Part shown: positions 1-9,010 of the stretch, one piece after another | How the letters are laid out: each line of letters opens with the position of its first letter | Numbering within the stretch: the stretch's first letter is position 1 | Source of the DNA: Chitinophagaceae bacterium | Lineage (GTDB): Bacteria > Bacteroidota > Bacteroidia > Chitinophagales > Chitinophagaceae | Direction of reading: 5' to 3' | DNA length: 18,576 nt | NCBI GenBank assembly: GCA_003167015.1 | Contig: PMUF01000608.1 | Span: 1 to 18,576, forward strand | Position numbers and translations under genes: made by a program | Notes under the pieces: model-generated | What the model was told of the DNA's origin: nothing | The model's input: the letters and a program-made list of their open reading frames with translations, nothing else | The model's database searches: none

Positions 1-262
1 TGACCAGGATATCGATGTGGCCGAAGCGGGAGACGATTTGCTGAACGAGGCCGGGGATCGAGGGTAAATCGTCGAGGTCATGGGAAAGGGGGTGGCAAAG
101 GTTGCCGAGCCGTTTGGCGGCGACGTCGAGTTTTTGGCGATCCCGTCCTATGATGATGGTCGTTATCTGCGCCTTCACGAATGTTGTGGCTATTGCCAGG
201 CCGATGCCTGAGCCTCCTCCGGTGACGACGGCTATTCTGTCTGGATGTTCTGTCACTGCCAT
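1..262 (-). CDS. Short-chain dehydrogenase/reductase (SDR), N-terminal part, cut by window edge
   Basis: Reading leftward from an ATG at 262, the first 87 codons of an SDR oxidoreductase are visible; the rest lies beyond position 1. The Rossmann dinucleotide-binding motif TGGGSGIG sits at residues 14-21. The run IIIGRDRQKL follows at the end of beta-2, and the window cuts in FGHIDILV, just where the NNAG motif of classical SDRs is expected. There is no signal peptide, so it is cytoplasmic. It begins 5 nt after the GH67 stop and is surely co-transcribed with it. In Bacteroidota uronate and xylan loci an SDR often serves as fructuronate reductase (mannonate oxidoreductase, the UxuB step), and uxuA on the far side of this window fits that. 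The visible third does not fix the substrate, so another sugar or polyol dehydrogenase is possible. Confidence 0.85.
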   Translation of the reverse strand, partial: MAVTEHPDRIAVVTGGGSGIGLAIATTFVKAQITTIIIGRDRQKLDVAAKRLGNLCHPLSHDLDDLPSIPGLVQQIVSRFGHIDILV

Positions 263-267
263 AGCTG

Positions 268-2460
268 TCAAGGGTTTGTTGTTTGTGGAATGCCGGAATT
301 GGCTGTTCCAGGAGCGTAATATAATTGCAAATTTTCGTAATACGCCAGGGTATGATCGGGTTGTTCGGCCCCTGCAGGCAGGGGTTGACGGGAGAAGGTC
401 TGAAAATACAATAGGCAGGCGTTGCGCCACCAGACGGCGTCCTGCTGCTGGATGCCGAGCAGCATCTTCACCTGCTGCCAACGTTCGGCGTCGATGCCGC
501 GGGGTTGAAGGGCGTCCCAGCATTTTTGCATCCAGCGGACGGAGTCCACTCCCGTATAATATTTATGACATAGTTCTTCCCAGAGTGTGCGGCCGGAGTG
601 AAGGCGATCATTCCAGCCTACGTGATGCCACCAGAGTACCGCATTATCCGGGCAATCCTTTTTGTCTGCCCACAGGGTGCGTGCGCCGGGGGCATATTGT
701 TCCAGTGCATTGCTGCCGGTGACCGTGCGGTCGAAGCCGAGTCCGGCGGAATCGGCGCGATGGAAATAGACGGGGTTCCAGTCTGCGCGTGATGCCTTGT
801 CATACCAGGGGGCGGGGCCGTAGTGGTGGCTATAGCCCATGATATGGGCCAGGCCCAGCGGGGTCATATAATCGACGGCGATCTCGCGGGAGGCCAGCAT
901 CATTTTCTTGAGGGTGTCGACGATGCCGGGGTTGTTGCTGAAGGTTTGACGAATCCATTCGTCGGCGATGGCGGCGGAGCGGTCCGTGGGGGAGGTGGCG
1001 CACCAGGCGAGGCGGCCGAAGGCGTACCAGTTGGCCTGGGCAAAAGGGTGGCCGCACCAGTTGATATCATTGCCGATATTGGCTACGCCTGCCATGCCGG
1101 TGATCGTGGCGGAGACAGGAGTCCCTTTTCCTTTCGCATAGGTGTCTGCGTTGAGGCATTCTTCGAACAGGGGAGCCAGGTAGACGAGGTGGTTCGAAAA
1201 TCCCAGGTATTCCTGGGTGATTTGCACTTCCAGCATGAGTGGCATCTTCGGCACGGCGCCGAAGAGCGGGGAGAAGGGTTCCCGGGGCTGGAAGTCGAGG
1301 GGGCCGTTCTTCACCTGCAGGAGTACGTTGTCCCGGAATTTGCCGTCGAGCGGTTTGAATTCGTCATAAGCCTGTTTGACCCTGTCTTCCGAAGACCCGC
1401 TGTAGACGAAGGCACGCCAGATGACGATACCGTGGTGGGGGGCGAGAGCGTCGGCTAAGGCATTCGCTCCGTCTGCATGGCTGCGGCCGTAATTCTGCGG
1501 GCCCGGTTGTCCTTCGGAGTTAGCCTTGACCAGGAAACCGCCGAAGTCCGGAATATAACTATATATCTCATCCACTTTCTTTTTCCACCAGGCTTGTACG
1601 GCAGGGTCCAGGGGGTCGGCCGTCGGTAATCCGCCGATCGACATGGGTGAACTGAAGTTGACCGAGAGATAGACGCGGATGCCGTAGGGGCGGAAGATGT
1701 CTGCTAAGGCGGCCGCTTTGCTTAACCAGGCAGGCGTAAGAATAATGGGGCTGGCGTTGACGCTGTTGAGGACCGAGCCGTTAATGCCGACAGAGGCGTT
1801 AGCCCGGGCATAATCTGTATAGCGGCTGTCTTTATATAATGGAAGCGTCCACCAGTCGAAGATAGAAAGACCGGCATAGCCCCTTTCGACCGTGCGGTTA
1901 AGGTTGTCCCAGTGGTCGAGGACGCGGTATTGGAGGGCGGGGATGCTGGTGATATCGAGGGATCGGAGTGATTGATGGGTCTGCAGCAGCCGGAGGAAGT
2001 GGAAGGCGCCATAGAGGACTCCGACATCTGTATTGGCGACGATGGCGATACCGTGTTGGCCGTCCAGGGTATAGTGGCGGATGAGGAAGCCTTCTTTCCC
2101 GAGGGGGGTGAGAGCGCTATCCCAGTGCAGGCGGGCGATCGGGGCTGAAGAGGCTGGTGTGCCTACGAGGAGGGCGCCTTCGTTGATAGCGGCCGATTCG
2201 CTATGGATCTCTTCAACAGGCTGTCCGAGCAATCCGGAGAGGCCGGTGGTCAGTTCGTCGGATGCGGCGTGTAGTGTAGCGCTGGTGGTGTTGAAGTAAA
2301 GATCGTGGATAGCGGCGCGATACTGCTGTAATAGTTGCGGGTCGATGATGCGGTCATACCGGAGCCACAGGCGGTAGCCGTCTTCTGCCCTGCTTATTGA
2401 GGGAAGGAGGCCGGCCCACAGGAAAAGGGTGAGCAGGACGAGATTGCGGTTGTTTATCAT
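268..2460 (-). CDS. aguA: GH67 alpha-glucuronidase, exported
   Basis: This 730-residue protein matches the usual length and three-part build of family GH67, which removes (4-O-methyl-)glucuronic acid from the non-reducing terminal xylose of xylo-oligosaccharides. A signal peptide covers about residues 1-25 (LVLLTLFLWAGLLPSISRA) with no lipobox Cys, so a periplasmic location is likely. The catalytic region holds an acid candidate E316 in KANSEGQPGP, and base candidates D389 in KNGPLDFQPREP and E417 in QITQEYLG. The 73- and 28-residue gaps equal those of the E292/D365/E393 set in the Cellvibrio enzyme. The C-terminal helical part carries WHHVGWNDRLHSG near 611-623. The start codon overlaps the regulator's stop as ATGA, implying translational coupling. 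GH67 acts on oligosaccharides, so it needs an endoxylanase not seen here. No sign of damage. Confidence 0.96.
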   Translation of the reverse strand: MINNRNLVLLTLFLWAGLLPSISRAEDGYRLWLRYDRIIDPQLLQQYRAAIHDLYFNTTSATLHAASDELTTGLSGLLGQPVEEIHSESAAINEGALLVGTPASSAPIARLHWDSALTPLGKEGFLIRHYTLDGQHGIAIVANTDVGVLYGAFHFLRLLQTHQSLRSLDITSIPALQYRVLDHWDNLNRTVERGYAGLSIFDWWTLPLYKDSRYTDYARANASVGINGSVLNSVNASPIILTPAWLSKAAALADIFRPYGIRVYLSVNFSSPMSIGGLPTADPLDPAVQAWWKKKVDEIYSYIPDFGGFLVKANSEGQPGPQNYGRSHADGANALADALAPHHGIVIWRAFVYSGSSEDRVKQAYDEFKPLDGKFRDNVLLQVKNGPLDFQPREPFSPLFGAVPKMPLMLEVQITQEYLGFSNHLVYLAPLFEECLNADTYAKGKGTPVSATITGMAGVANIGNDINWCGHPFAQANWYAFGRLAWCATSPTDRSAAIADEWIRQTFSNNPGIVDTLKKMMLASREIAVDYMTPLGLAHIMGYSHHYGPAPWYDKASRADWNPVYFHRADSAGLGFDRTVTGSNALEQYAPGARTLWADKKDCPDNAVLWWHHVGWNDRLHSGRTLWEELCHKYYTGVDSVRWMQKCWDALQPRGIDAERWQQVKMLLGIQQQDAVWWRNACLLYFQTFSRQPLPAGAEQPDHTLAYYENLQLYYAPGTANSGIPQTTNP

Positions 2461-3497
2461 GGGGAAGGCGGTTTCCGGCGGACGGAAGACTCGCGGATGA
2501 TCAGTTCCGAGCGCAGTATAATAGTATTGGTGGAGTGGATGCTGCTGGCTCCATTGAGATGGTCGATCAGGTTACGGGCGGCGATCTGGCCCATTTCATA
2601 GCCCGGGTAATTGACGGTGGTAAGGGTTGGTTCGACGACGGTGGAGACGGGATCGTTATTGAAGCCTACGAAGGCGATGTCCTCCGGGATGCGTATCCCT
2701 GCCTGTTTCAACGCCGTCATACAGCCCACCGCGCAGTTATCGTTGGCGACGAATACCGCGTCGGGCATAGGGCGCATCTCCAGGATGCGGGCTGCGGCGT
2801 CTGCGCCGGCTTCCTGGCTGAGGTTACCGACAATGACGTAATCTTCCCGGAAGGCGATCCTTTGGTCGGCCAGCGCCTGTTTGTATCCCTGCAGGCGGTC
2901 GATATAGACATTTCGTTTGGGGGTGGCAGTGATGTGGACGATGCGGGTATAGCCCTGGCTGATGAGGTGGGTGGTTGCCTCGTAGGCTGCCCGCAGGTTA
3001 TTGATCTGGATACAGGTGCCTTCGGTCTTGTCGGAGGTACGGTCGAAGAAGATCAGCGGGATCTTCTTTTTGGTAAAGGGTTCGAAGTGAGCCAGGGAGT
3101 CCGTATCATAGGCGAGGGATACCAGCAGGCCGTCTACGCGGCTGTTGAAGAGGGTAGCGGCGTTGACGCGTTCTTTTTCCGCCGATTCTGAGGACTGGCT
3201 GATAATAAGATTATAACCTTCACTGTTGGCAACATTTTCCATACCGGCGATAACGGCCGACATAAAGGAGCTGTTGATCCGGGGAATGATCACTCCTATA
3301 GTATTGGTGCGGCTGGTACGGAGGTTACGGGCGAAGTTATTGGAGCGGTAGCCCATTTCCAGGGCCAGGTCGGCGATCCTCTTCTTTGTTTTCTTGCTGA
3401 CAACCGGGTCATCTTTCAAGGCACGGCTGACCGTGGCGATGGAGATGTTCAGTTTGCGGGCAAGATCGTAAATGGTAACTTCTTTCTCTTGACTCAT
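2457..3497 (-). CDS. LacI/GalR-family transcriptional regulator
   Basis: A 346-residue LacI-family regulator of standard length. The N-terminal helix-turn-helix is at about residues 8-30 (IYDLARKLNISIATVSRALK). The hinge helix is NNFARNLRTSRTNTIGV at about 53-69, followed by a periplasmic-binding-protein-like sugar-sensing domain to the end (GFNNDPVSTVVEPTLTTVNYPG near 272-293). It heads the minus-strand operon, overlaps the GH67 start by 4 nt and diverges from susC. Family members bind symmetric operators with a central CG. Such a palindrome, TGTAATCGGTTACA, lies 58 nt upstream of the start, and a near-identical copy lies before the GH3 gene, so this protein is the obvious reader of both. 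The effector is not visible in the sequence; a xylose- or glucuronate-derived sugar is the natural guess. Whether it represses or activates cannot be told. Confidence 0.95.
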   Translation of the reverse strand: MSQEKEVTIYDLARKLNISIATVSRALKDDPVVSKKTKKRIADLALEMGYRSNNFARNLRTSRTNTIGVIIPRINSSFMSAVIAGMENVANSEGYNLIISQSSESAEKERVNAATLFNSRVDGLLVSLAYDTDSLAHFEPFTKKKIPLIFFDRTSDKTEGTCIQINNLRAAYEATTHLISQGYTRIVHITATPKRNVYIDRLQGYKQALADQRIAFREDYVIVGNLSQEAGADAAARILEMRPMPDAVFVANDNCAVGCMTALKQAGIRIPEDIAFVGFNNDPVSTVVEPTLTTVNYPGYEMGQIAARNLIDHLNGASSIHSTNTIILRSELIIRESSVRRKPPSP

Positions 3498-3550
3498 ACA
3501 ATCGTTTACGTGCGAGGTTATAAAAGTAAATTTATGTTTTTTTCTGAAAA

Positions 3551-3572
3551 AAAATGTAATCGGTTACATTTT
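3551..3572. promoter_or_regulatory. Palindromic operator, copy 1 (likely LacI-family site)
   Basis: The core TGTAATCGGTTACA (3555-3568) is an inverted repeat with one mismatched pair around a central CG, flanked by AAAA and TTTT that extend the symmetry to 22 bp. This is the form expected for a LacI-family operator. It lies between the divergent regulator and susC. The 22-bp site differs from the copy before GH3 at only two positions. Its right arm falls about where the -33 box of the susC promoter would be, which suits repression by occlusion, but this is inference. Confidence 0.8.
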
Positions 3573-3586
3573 TTGAAAAATTTCCT

Positions 3587-3594
3587 TATTTTCG
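3587..3594 (+). promoter_or_regulatory. Candidate -7 promoter element for susC
   Basis: TATTTTCG matches the Bacteroidota -7 consensus TAnnTTTG with one mismatch. It begins 32 nt after the first base of the operator core. At the GH3 gene a similar element begins 31 nt after its operator core, and this agreement is the main support. No good TTTG -33 box is present; the operator arm TTAC occupies that position. Weak by itself. Confidence 0.4.
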
Positions 3595-3647
3595 ATTCGC
3601 AATACAGATCTCTGCATACTTGCCACACCAAAAAAACGATTGATCTT

Positions 3648-3821
3648 ATGCAGCCAAAGCGACGCTCAGTAGGAGAATTCTTCTTCCCGCGATCCCTCAA
3701 ATGTTTGTTGGGCGTGCTTTTCCCCTCATTATGGTCTTTTTCGTCTTTCGCTGATGGTCCCGCGGCAACAGGGCGTTATCTGCACCGCAAACTTTTACTA
3801 AACCAAAGCTTCAAAAATTAA
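3648..3821 (+). CDS. Possible small ORF (57 aa) in the susC leader, unknown function
   Basis: An ATG at 3648 opens 57 codons ending in TAA, 12 nt before susC and in the same frame as it. The product starts with a basic stretch (MQPKRRSV) and has a hydrophobic segment CLLGVLFPSLWSFSSFADG at about residues 19-37, which resembles a signal peptide or a single membrane segment. The rest is basic (RYLHRKLLLNQSFKN). The bases before its ATG (AAAAACGATTGATCTT) closely resemble those before susC (AAAAACGATCGCTT), hinting that it may be translated. It could be a leader peptide, a remnant of an older gene, or chance. I do not recognise any family. Confidence 0.3.
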   Translation: MQPKRRSVGEFFFPRSLKCLLGVLFPSLWSFSSFADGPAATGRYLHRKLLLNQSFKN

Positions 3822-3833
3822 AAACGATCGCTT

Positions 3834-6800
3834 ATGAGAGTTTTGTTCAAGCATTGGGTCCCCGGGGTACTTTCCCTGAACGGACAGCTTGCGAAAAGGT
3901 CCATTTTCATCGTCTGTTGCGGGCTGTTCCTGCTGGCAGCTCCCCGTTCGCAGGCTCAGAACACGCCCATTCACGTTGTCGGGCATATTATGTCAGACAG
4001 CGGGCAACCGGTCGCGCAGGCCACGATCACGGTGAAGGGTTCGAGAACAGGCGTGAACAGTGATGACAACGGCAATTTTGATATCCAGGTTCCGGCGGAC
4101 GCGACGCTGACCATCTCGTCAGTGGGCTATGCTCCCGCCACCATCAAAGTTGCCGGCCGACATTCTCTTCAAATTGCATTGACGCATTCGTCGAATTCGT
4201 TGGACCAGGTGATTGTGGTGGGGTATGGGACGCAGAAGGCGAGTGACGTCACAGGTTCCGTCGCGAGGGTTACCGCGACGACTTTGGCCGAAGTGCCGGA
4301 ACCCAATTTCATCAATGAGCTGCAGGGGCGAACGGCGGGCGTGGACATCGTGAACAATAGCGCTACGCCGGGTGGTGGCGGGCAGATCCGCATCCGAGGG
4401 AACCGATCGATGGCTACCTCGTCGGTCACCAATTCCGTCACTGGCGCCGGCAATGCGAATACCATCAGCGATAACCTGGACCAGCCGTTGCTTGTACTCG
4501 ATGGTATCCCCTTCAGCGGCAGCGTGAATGATATCGATCCGGACAATATCGCCAGCCTGGATATATTAAAGGACGCTTCTGCAACGGCCATCTATGGCAG
4601 CAGGGCCTCGGGCGGGGTTATCCTCGTTACGACCAAGAGGGGCAGAGTGGGTAAATCCCAGATGACCTATAACGGATATTATGGTATTTCGAGTGTCCTG
4701 GGCGATATGAAGGTGTTTGATGGCAAGGAGTACGCTCAATTCAAGTCCGATGCCGCGACTTACAACACCTCTTCACCCGGGACGACTGCGTATCCGCTGA
4801 CGACGGCCGAGCAAGCCGGTCTTACTGCGGGGACCAATACCAACTGGCAGAAGCTGATCTACCGGAATGCGATGACGACCAGCAATAACCTGAGTCTTTC
4901 CGGCGGTACGGAGACCACGCAGTTCGGGATAGGGGGGTCTTACTATGATCAGCAGGGCATCATCCCCAATCAGAATTTCGAGCGGTTCTCGCTGCGGACC
5001 ACCATCGATCACAAGATCAGCAACCATTTGAAGATCGGCATCAATACGATAAACTCTTTGGCGTATACCAATACTCCGGGCGGTGCGGGTGTTCCCGGTA
5101 CGCTGATGCGGTTGAGTCCGTTGGTCTCTCCTTATAATCCCAATGGCACGGTCAACCTATACCCGCTGGTCGGTTCCATCGATGCCTCCGTGTATGTGAA
5201 TCCGCTGACGTTGAAAACGGCCTCCAACGCCATCCTGTCGAGGTTGCGGAGGTTGCAGACGTTCAACAGCCTGTACGGGGAATGGTACATTATTCCGGGC
5301 CTGAAGTACAGGATCAACCTTGGACTGAACTATTCGCAGAACCAGTCGGACAGCTATAACGGTCCTGAGACGTTCGTGAATTCCAATACCTCGCTAGCGT
5401 CGGCGACGGCGGAGGTGGGGAATGCGGAAGCCTATTCTTATGTGCTGGAGAATGTGCTGACCTATGACAAGACATTTGCCGGGGTGCACCACCTGACTTT
5501 CACGGGACTTTACAGTGCCGAGAAGGACCATAATCAGAGCAGCAATTTTATAGGGACCGGATTTCCGGCCAACTATGTACAGGACGCCAATCTGAACCTG
5601 GCTGAGACAGTGGGAACGGATCCCAATAATCCCGGCAGTTTTGCGGAAAGGGGGCTGCTATCTTATATGGCGCGCGTGAACTATTCGTTCAACGAACGTT
5701 ATTTATTGACGGCTACCGTGAGGAGGGACGGATCTTCCGTGCTGTCGCCGGGTAACCAGTATTTTACCTACCCGGCCCTTGCCGTGGGCTGGAATATCAT
5801 GAACGAGAATTTTATGAAGTCCGTCGGCTGGGTCAGCAATCTTAAGTTGAGAGGGGGTTGGGGGCTTACGTCCAACCAGGGTGTTGCGCCTTACACCACT
5901 TTGGGAGCGTTGACGACCAGCACCTACAATTTCGGGCAGGCGACAGCGGGCGAAGTGGGAACCTACCTGATCACTTCCCTGGCCAACACCCATCTGCACT
6001 GGGAACAGACGGCGGAAACCAATTTAGGCGTGGACTATGCGTTTCTTCAGAACCGCATCTACGGTACGGTGGATGTGTACGAGCAAAAGACAAGCGATAT
6101 CCTTTTGCAGCAGACCCTGCCACCGAGCAACGGCGCCAGCAGCATTACGACCAACCTGGGTAAGACGCAGAGCAAAGGGGTAGAGATCAACCTGAGCACT
6201 GTCAATATCCGATCGGCATCTCCCGGCGGGTTTACGTGGACGACAGATTTCAATTTCTATCTGAACAGGGAGAAGATCACACAACTTGTGCCCGGGGAGA
6301 CCGCAGACATCAACGACGGGTGGTTTGTCGGTCAGCCTTTGACAGTGATCTACGACGTGAAAAAGATCGGTATCTGGCAAACGGCGGATTCGCTGGACGG
6401 AAAGCTGCAGGCCCAGACATCACCCTCTCAATTGCCGGGCAATATCAAGATCCAGGATGTCAGCGGACCTAACGGCAAGCCGGATGGGCAGATCAACTCT
6501 TACGACCGGCAGATCCTCGGAAATTTCGAGCCCAAATGGGAGGGAGGCTTCGGCAGCAGGATGACATTCAGGAATTTCGATTTCAATTTCGTCGCCTTTG
6601 CGCGTATGGGCATGAAAGTTCTGGTGCCTTACCTGACGACGGATGGTACTGCGAATGGGTATGACTTTTTCATGCAGAGCCGGATCAACCAGCTGAAAGT
6701 GAATTATTGGACGAGATCGAATCCGACCAATGATTTCCCACGGCCGGATGCCAGCCTGCAATCATTCCCCTTTGCTTCTACGCTGGGCTACCAGAATGGT

Positions 6801-7109
6801 TCTTTCATCAAGATGAGGAGCATCAACCTGGGCTATACGATTCCGTCGAAGGAGCTGAACAGGGCGGGGATCACCTCGTTAAGGATCTATGTCACGGCGC
6901 TGAATCCCTTTATCATCTATTCTCCTTTCGTGAAGGCCGGCTATGGGCCTGATCCGGAAGGGAATGGGTATGGTGGTGCGGTTGCCTCTACTGCTGCGGG
7001 CGGCAGTGTCGGGCCTGGCGGTACCAACGGGCAGTGGCGGCAGATCAGTGTCAATGCCAATAATCCTTCAACGCGTGCATTCAATGTCGGGGTGAGCCTG
7101 AAATTCTAA
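3834..7109 (+). CDS. SusC/RagA-family TonB-dependent outer-membrane transporter
   Basis: A 1091-residue SusC-type transporter, of normal length. It forms the outer-membrane barrel that imports oligosaccharides with TonB energy, capped by the SusD lipoprotein encoded next. Order of parts: a long N-region and signal peptide ending near residue 41 (FIVCCGLFLLAAPRSQA); a carboxypeptidase-regulatory-like beta-sandwich at about 45-117 (VVGHIMSDSGQPVAQATITV); the SusC signature QVIVVGYGTQ at about 125-134; a plug domain with LDGIPFSGSVNDIDPDNIAS and GGVILVTTKRG near 222-270; and a beta-barrel ending in aromatic KF (NVGVSLKF), as outer-membrane barrels do. The start gives a sensible signal peptide and follows an A-rich stretch. 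It is 18 nt from susD. Substrate specificity is inferred from the xylan-acting neighbours, not from the protein itself. Confidence 0.97.
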   Translation: MRVLFKHWVPGVLSLNGQLAKRSIFIVCCGLFLLAAPRSQAQNTPIHVVGHIMSDSGQPVAQATITVKGSRTGVNSDDNGNFDIQVPADATLTISSVGYAPATIKVAGRHSLQIALTHSSNSLDQVIVVGYGTQKASDVTGSVARVTATTLAEVPEPNFINELQGRTAGVDIVNNSATPGGGGQIRIRGNRSMATSSVTNSVTGAGNANTISDNLDQPLLVLDGIPFSGSVNDIDPDNIASLDILKDASATAIYGSRASGGVILVTTKRGRVGKSQMTYNGYYGISSVLGDMKVFDGKEYAQFKSDAATYNTSSPGTTAYPLTTAEQAGLTAGTNTNWQKLIYRNAMTTSNNLSLSGGTETTQFGIGGSYYDQQGIIPNQNFERFSLRTTIDHKISNHLKIGINTINSLAYTNTPGGAGVPGTLMRLSPLVSPYNPNGTVNLYPLVGSIDASVYVNPLTLKTASNAILSRLRRLQTFNSLYGEWYIIPGLKYRINLGLNYSQNQSDSYNGPETFVNSNTSLASATAEVGNAEAYSYVLENVLTYDKTFAGVHHLTFTGLYSAEKDHNQSSNFIGTGFPANYVQDANLNLAETVGTDPNNPGSFAERGLLSYMARVNYSFNERYLLTATVRRDGSSVLSPGNQYFTYPALAVGWNIMNENFMKSVGWVSNLKLRGGWGLTSNQGVAPYTTLGALTTSTYNFGQATAGEVGTYLITSLANTHLHWEQTAETNLGVDYAFLQNRIYGTVDVYEQKTSDILLQQTLPPSNGASSITTNLGKTQSKGVEINLSTVNIRSASPGGFTWTTDFNFYLNREKITQLVPGETADINDGWFVGQPLTVIYDVKKIGIWQTADSLDGKLQAQTSPSQLPGNIKIQDVSGPNGKPDGQINSYDRQILGNFEPKWEGGFGSRMTFRNFDFNFVAFARMGMKVLVPYLTTDGTANGYDFFMQSRINQLKVNYWTRSNPTNDFPRPDASLQSFPFASTLGYQNGSFIKMRSINLGYTIPSKELNRAGITSLRIYVTALNPFIIYSPFVKAGYGPDPEGNGYGGAVASTAAGGSVGPGGTNGQWRQISVNANNPSTRAFNVGVSLKF

Positions 7110-7127
7110 CATTAAAATTTTGCTTGT

Positions 7128-8987
7128 ATGAAACGATATACAAAAATTTGTTTTGCGAGTTTGATGGCAATGGTGCTGATGAACCTCAGCTGCAAGAAAA
7201 TATTGCAGGAGCATCCTGAGTCGATCATCGTGCCCAGTATTTTCACCACGGAGGGTGGCCTGGAGGGCGGGATTGGCGGTGTATACAATGACCTGCGCAG
7301 CCTCTGGGGGACGGAAGGGTTCACCATGCAGTGCCTCGGCGGTACGGATGAGATACTGGAGGGAGCGAGTGCGACGAGTACGGACTTCTATACTTATAAT
7401 CCGATGACCAGTGCGGATGAAGCCAACGGGTGGTGGGACAATGCGTACACGGATATCAATACTTTGAATGCCGTCCTGCAGTATGCCCAGCAGTTCCCTG
7501 CGGACACCATTGTGGACCAATGCATCGCCCAGGCGCATTTCCTGCGGGCTTTCTGGTATTACTACCTGGTCACCAACTTTGGCGACGTGCCCCTGCACAT
7601 GACCTATATCACGACGCCGAGCCTGGCGGATTCCCGGCAGCCCATGGCCCAGGTGTACGATTCGATCATCTCGGATCTGAATTATGCGGCGGCGCAATTG
7701 CAGGTCGTCTGTCCGGTGAGCGCCACTTCGCAGGCCCCTTTCGGCGGGAAGGCGGCGGCACAGGGGGTGGCCCTCTATCTGCTGGGAAAGACCTATCTGA
7801 CCCGTGGGTGGTCCAGCGCTGCCCAGCCGAATGATTTTCAGCAGGCCGTTACCGTCTTCACCAACCTGATCACCAATCAGACGACGTATGGGTTTGGTCT
7901 GTGGCAGGATTATGCCGATGAATTCGGCGAAAATGTCAGCCCCATCACCGCTTCCCGGGCGGCGTACGATTATGGGAAGGAGAATATGTTTGTCAGCGAC
8001 CATACTAACAATGCCCAATACGGGCAATACGTCACGGGTGGCGGGGCAGCCGGCGGGGCGTCGCAGAATCTTCTGCCCTGGTTTCAGCGCTGGAACTACC
8101 CGACGAACAGCACGATCAATGCCTATTTGAAATCCCCGGGTGTGCTGGCGAATTCCGGGCCCAGCATGATGACGCGGGACGTGATCAACGGGCGGCCTTT
8201 CATCCGGTCCATGCCGAACAATACGTATATCCTGGGTCAGGCCTTCAGCCCTGCGGACCAGGTATATGATACCCGGTACAGCAAAACGTTCCAGACTGTA
8301 TTTATCGCCAATACGGCCAATATATCCAATACGGCAGGCGAGGCCAACAACTCGAGAGGAATAGGCTATACAATGAATGTAGGGGTGGATACAGCGGTAT
8401 GGTTTCCGCCGTATGAAGTTGCCGGTGCGCCGCAGTTCAACGGTACGACGCCATTCCATGGGATCATCATTCCCCCCAGTCTTCAGACGAACAATTATTA
8501 TCCTGCCAACAGGAAATTCGACGACCCCAGCAGGCCTGCGGCGGATTTCAATGATCCCAGCACGCGACCGGTGGTCATCTATCGGTTTTCCGATGTCTAT
8601 CTTCTGCTAGCCGAAGCCTATTTCAAGCTGGGGAACCTCGGCGCGGCTATGACGAATATCAATGTGATCAGGGAAAGGGCGGCGTACAACAGGAACAATT
8701 CGGATTCATTGAACCAGGTTGCCGCTGCCGCCATGGATATTACTCAGAACCAGGTGACGCTGGATTTCATCCTGGATGAGCGGACGCGCGAATTTTATGG
8801 TGAAGGCATCCGGTGGTTTGACCTGGTGCGTACGCAGAGTTTGCAGGAGAGGATCACGAATTGGAATCCTGTCCAGGCGGGAGCGCATTTCCAATCATAT
8901 ATGTCCTTGCGGCCGATCCCGCAGAATGAGATCGATGCCGTCACTTCCGGCCCTGCTTTCCCGCAGAATCCGGGGTACGCCAATTGA
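7128..8987 (+). CDS. SusD/RagB-family outer-membrane nutrient-binding lipoprotein
   Basis: A 619-residue SusD-type glycan-binding lipoprotein, the lid partner of the SusC encoded 18 nt upstream. A lipoprotein signal leads to Cys22 (MVLMNLSCKK); Asn at the -3 position makes the lipobox atypical, though S-C-K-K is common in this phylum. The N-terminal helical part has QAHFLRAFWYYYLVTNFGDVP at roughly 131-151 (written in part here: LRAFWYYYLVTNFGDVP), the TPR-like SusD hallmark. The C-terminal part has YRFSDVYLLLAEAYFKLG and LDFILDERTREFYGEGIRWF, and ends with RPIPQNEID and NPGY, the standard SusD ending. It is rather long for the family, with extra loops in the middle. Its stop abuts the start region of the following esterase. 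Binding preference is inferred to be (acetylated) glucurono-xylo-oligosaccharide from context. Confidence 0.97.
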   Translation: MKRYTKICFASLMAMVLMNLSCKKILQEHPESIIVPSIFTTEGGLEGGIGGVYNDLRSLWGTEGFTMQCLGGTDEILEGASATSTDFYTYNPMTSADEANGWWDNAYTDINTLNAVLQYAQQFPADTIVDQCIAQAHFLRAFWYYYLVTNFGDVPLHMTYITTPSLADSRQPMAQVYDSIISDLNYAAAQLQVVCPVSATSQAPFGGKAAAQGVALYLLGKTYLTRGWSSAAQPNDFQQAVTVFTNLITNQTTYGFGLWQDYADEFGENVSPITASRAAYDYGKENMFVSDHTNNAQYGQYVTGGGAAGGASQNLLPWFQRWNYPTNSTINAYLKSPGVLANSGPSMMTRDVINGRPFIRSMPNNTYILGQAFSPADQVYDTRYSKTFQTVFIANTANISNTAGEANNSRGIGYTMNVGVDTAVWFPPYEVAGAPQFNGTTPFHGIIIPPSLQTNNYYPANRKFDDPSRPAADFNDPSTRPVVIYRFSDVYLLLAEAYFKLGNLGAAMTNINVIRERAAYNRNNSDSLNQVAAAAMDITQNQVTLDFILDERTREFYGEGIRWFDLVRTQSLQERITNWNPVQAGAHFQSYMSLRPIPQNEIDAVTSGPAFPQNPGYAN

Positions 8988-9010
8988 GTGTGGTAAAAAA
9001 AGGATTACCG

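Larger units (their letters stand above)
3498..3833. promoter_or_regulatory. Divergent intergenic control region between regulator and susC
   Basis: These 336 bases hold the two start regions of the divergent transcripts. The left half is strongly A/T rich and contains the operator at 3551-3572. A weak TAAATTTA element on the minus strand (3527-3534) could serve the regulator gene. A TATTTTCG element on the plus strand (3587-3594) could serve susC. If the latter is used, the susC leader would be about 230 nt and would contain the small ORF at 3648-3821. The last 25 bases before susC are A-rich with no Shine-Dalgarno sequence, as usual in Bacteroidota. No riboswitch or terminator was recognised. 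Confidence 0.6.

Noticed and set aside
823..1458. A 211-codon plus-strand frame opposite the GH67 gene
   Set aside because: The Gly/Val/Glu-rich translation has no motif and mirrors the GH67 coding frame, whose catalytic residues and spacing are intact.
2535..3191. A 218-codon plus-strand frame opposite the regulator
   Set aside because: Antisense shadow of an intact LacI-family gene; no independent start context or domain.
7068..8459. A 463-codon open frame on the minus strand opposite susD
   Set aside because: It lies fully antisense to a clear SusD gene, has an Arg/Gly/His/Ile-rich composition with no recognisable domain, and is explained by codon bias of the real gene.
8984..9010. TTG at 8984 as the start of the first esterase, overlapping the susD stop
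   Set aside because: It would place a charged nine-residue stretch before the ATG at 9011, which itself begins a normal signal peptide; the ATG is the simpler choice.
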